Below are positions 62,476 through 64,000 of a stretch of DNA of 64,000 nt, piece after piece (within the stretch, counting starts at the first letter, position 1; each line of letters begins with the position of its first letter). Under the pieces are notes generated by a model, which was not told the origin of the DNA, did not search any database, and worked only from the letters and a program-made list of their open reading frames with translations. The DNA lies in contig JADJWQ010000001.1 in NCBI GenBank assembly GCA_016716265.1, forward strand, positions 1,736,001 to 1,800,000. The letters run 5' to 3'. The position numbers were made by a program, and so were the translations under genes. The stretch is from Planctomycetota bacterium. Its GTDB lineage: Bacteria; Planctomycetota; UBA1135; UBA2386.

Positions 62476-63618
62476 TCAGTCCGCCTTCACGGCCAGGGCC
62501 AGGGAGCGCCGCGCGACCGCGATCGCGGGCGGCAGCGAAGCGAGGACACCGACGACGACCGCGGCGAGCACCGAGACCAGGGCGGTATGCGCGTCGGCCA
62601 GCAGGTCGATTCCGTGCCCCTCGACACCGAGCGTGATCGGCCAGAGCATCAGCAACGCGACCACCGCACCGGTGCCGAGCAGGCCGCCGACCACGCTGAG
62701 GCCGATGCCCTCGCCGGCGATCAACGCCATCAGGGTGCGCTTGCGCATTCCCACCATCTCGAGCACGCCCATCTCGGCGATCCGAGACTCCGCGCTGATG
62801 AACACGGTGTTGGCGATGACCAGCGCGATCACGACGACGCCCAGGTAGCCGAGCCAGCGCGCGAACGCGACGACCTGGGCGATCTCGCCGATCGCCGCAG
62901 CGACGAAGGCCTGCATGCCCTTCGTGTCGGTCCGGGCCTGGTCGCTGCGGAACCGGTCGTCGATCTGCGCCGCGAGCAGCTCCGGATCGAGGGACGGGTC
63001 GACCTTCACGAGGAACTCCGTGGCGGCGCCCTGCCGCTCGCGTGCGAGGCTGAGGAGATCGATCGGGACGAACGCGAGGTTGTCGACCGCCGCGGTGTCG
63101 CTGCGCACGATGCCCGCCACGTGGACGTCGACATCGCCGAGCCTCACGCGATCGCCGACGACCAGTCGCCGGCGCTCGGCGAGACGCGCACCGACGAGCG
63201 CTCCGTCGCTACGGTCGCGCCAGTCGGCGAGCGAGCCGCTCAGCACGTCGAGATCGTAGAGCGACTCGAGCTCGTCGACCGGCACGCCGTGCACCGTCAC
63301 GAGGTCGAGGTTCGATCGACAGGAGTTGATGTAGACGAGGACCGGCAGGACCTTCTGCACGCCCTCCATCTGTCCGATCTCGCGCGCGTAGCGCACCGGC
63401 AGCTCGCTGGTCAGCGGGCAGAAGCGGCTGTCCTGGAACACCACCAGCACGGGCCGCGTGGACCGCTCGACGAGTCTGCGGACACCACCGTCGACACTCT
63501 GGACGAAGGTGAACAGCATCATGCCGAGGACCGCGCTCGTCAGCGTGAGCAGCGAGCGGCTGCGCGCCCGCAACGCAGTCCGCAACACGTAGGGCAGGAA
63601 CGCGAGCGTGCTACGCAT
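62476..63618 (-). CDS. ABC transporter permease, FtsX/MacB-like (first permease)
   Basis: The 380-residue protein has the same layout as its neighbour: a first span at about 20-40 (RSRSLLTLTSAVLGMMLFTFVQS), a periplasmic domain (about 45-240), and three C-terminal spans including WLGYLGVVVIALVIANTVFISAESRIAEMGVLEMVGMRKRTL. ATG 63618 overlaps the ATPase stop by 8 nt, so it is coupled. The pair with the ATPase looks like LolCDE or MacB-type exporters acting on lipoproteins or other envelope cargo. Confidence 0.92.
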   Translation of the reverse strand: MRSTLAFLPYVLRTALRARSRSLLTLTSAVLGMMLFTFVQSVDGGVRRLVERSTRPVLVVFQDSRFCPLTSELPVRYAREIGQMEGVQKVLPVLVYINSCRSNLDLVTVHGVPVDELESLYDLDVLSGSLADWRDRSDGALVGARLAERRRLVVGDRVRLGDVDVHVAGIVRSDTAAVDNLAFVPIDLLSLARERQGAATEFLVKVDPSLDPELLAAQIDDRFRSDQARTDTKGMQAFVAAAIGEIAQVVAFARWLGYLGVVVIALVIANTVFISAESRIAEMGVLEMVGMRKRTLMALIAGEGIGLSVVGGLLGTGAVVALLMLWPITLGVEGHGIDLLADAHTALVSVLAAVVVGVLASLPPAIAVARRSLALAVKAD

Positions 63619-64000
63619 GTTCGTCGACCTCCGATGTGGTGGCGGCGTTCGCTCCGACGATCCGCCCCTTGTCGAGCTCCACGACCCGGTCCGCGCGCGC
63701 GGCGGCCTCATGATCGTGCGTGACCATCACGAGCGTCTTGCCGAACTCGTCCACCAGGCGTCGCAACAGCTCCAGGGTCGCGCGCGCCGCCGTTCGATCG
63801 AGATTGCCGGTCGGCTCGTCGGCCAGCACCACCACCGGGTCGGCGACGATCGCACGTGCGATCGCGACGCGTTGCTGCTGGCCGCCGGACAGCTGCCGGG
63901 GCAGGTGGTGAGCACGGTCGGTGAGCCCGACCGCCGCCAGCGCCGTACCGATGCGCTGCTCGCGCTCGCTGCGGCTCATACGCAGCAGGAGCAACGGCAC
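63611..64000 (-). CDS. ABC transporter ATPase, LolD/MacB-like (partial, 5' end outside window)
   Basis: The C-terminal 129 residues of an ABC ATPase show signature LSGGQQQRVAIARAI, Walker B VVVLADEPTGNLD and H-loop VMVTHDHEAAARADR. The DEPTGNLD wording is that of the LolD/MacB/FtsE group. Walker A lies beyond the window edge. It is the first gene seen of the operon with two permeases and a lipoprotein. Confidence 0.93.
   Translation of the reverse strand: MPLLLLRMSRSEREQRIGTALAAVGLTDRAHHLPRQLSGGQQQRVAIARAIVADPVVVLADEPTGNLDRTAARATLELLRRLVDEFGKTLVMVTHDHEAAARADRVVELDKGRIVGANAATTSEVDEHA

Overview
The window is very GC-rich chromosomal DNA (about 70 percent by eye) from a bacterium that looks like a planctomycete. 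The main clues are an adjacent DUF1592-type cytochrome protein and DUF1552 protein, a Ser/Thr kinase with a WD40 sensor domain, many large secreted proteins with LamG, PKD, BNR or beta-helix folds, and a MoxR/DUF58/BatA-like operon. There is no IS element, prophage, CRISPR array or rRNA. One tRNA (Val, UAC) is present. Both ends cut through genes.

Layout. 1-5.2 kb: partial kinase-WD40 receptor, PLP decarboxylase, inorganic pyrophosphatase. 5.2-11.2 kb: DUF1592 and DUF1552 proteins, the redox repressor Rex with a probable operator, and a B12-binding radical SAM enzyme. 11.2-15.5 kb (minus strand): an MlaF-MlaE fusion transporter with a membrane-anchored partner, then a secreted cysteine-peptidase-like protein. 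15.9-23.3 kb: a large secreted protein, a SulP-STAS-carbonic anhydrase fusion, a secreted beta-helix protein, tRNA-Val. 23.6-32.5 kb: a TPR lipoprotein, a small SecA-like protein, a VOC protein, an S41 protease, a ThuA-like protein, two unknowns, and TsaC. 32.6-44.5 kb: secreted catabolic proteins, namely a thioredoxin-like protein, a sialidase-like protein, a 1258-residue hydrolase/M14/M6 polyprotein, and a divergent GH2/GH29 glycosidase pair. 44.7-48.1 kb: a secreted protein rich in CxxC motifs, a coupled lipoprotein and a LamG protein. 48.3-53.3 kb: the MoxR-type stress operon. 53.4-57.9 kb: two more secreted proteins. 58-64 kb: a cupin-like protein, an Nramp-like transporter, and an ABC transporter operon (ATPase, two permeases, lipoprotein) running off the end.

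How the genes work together. Much of the window is devoted to sensing, capturing and degrading external polymers (glycosidases, peptidases, sialidase-like protein) and to envelope maintenance (Mla-like and Lol/Mac-like ABC systems, MoxR operon). Five of the secreted proteins appear to share a related C-terminal module of about 110-130 residues, possibly a sorting or anchoring domain.

The most unexpected regulatory signal is a TANNNT box ending 6-9 nt before the start codon of ten genes. None of these genes has a convincing ribosome-binding site. This is the signature of leaderless transcripts, and it also fixes several GTG starts.
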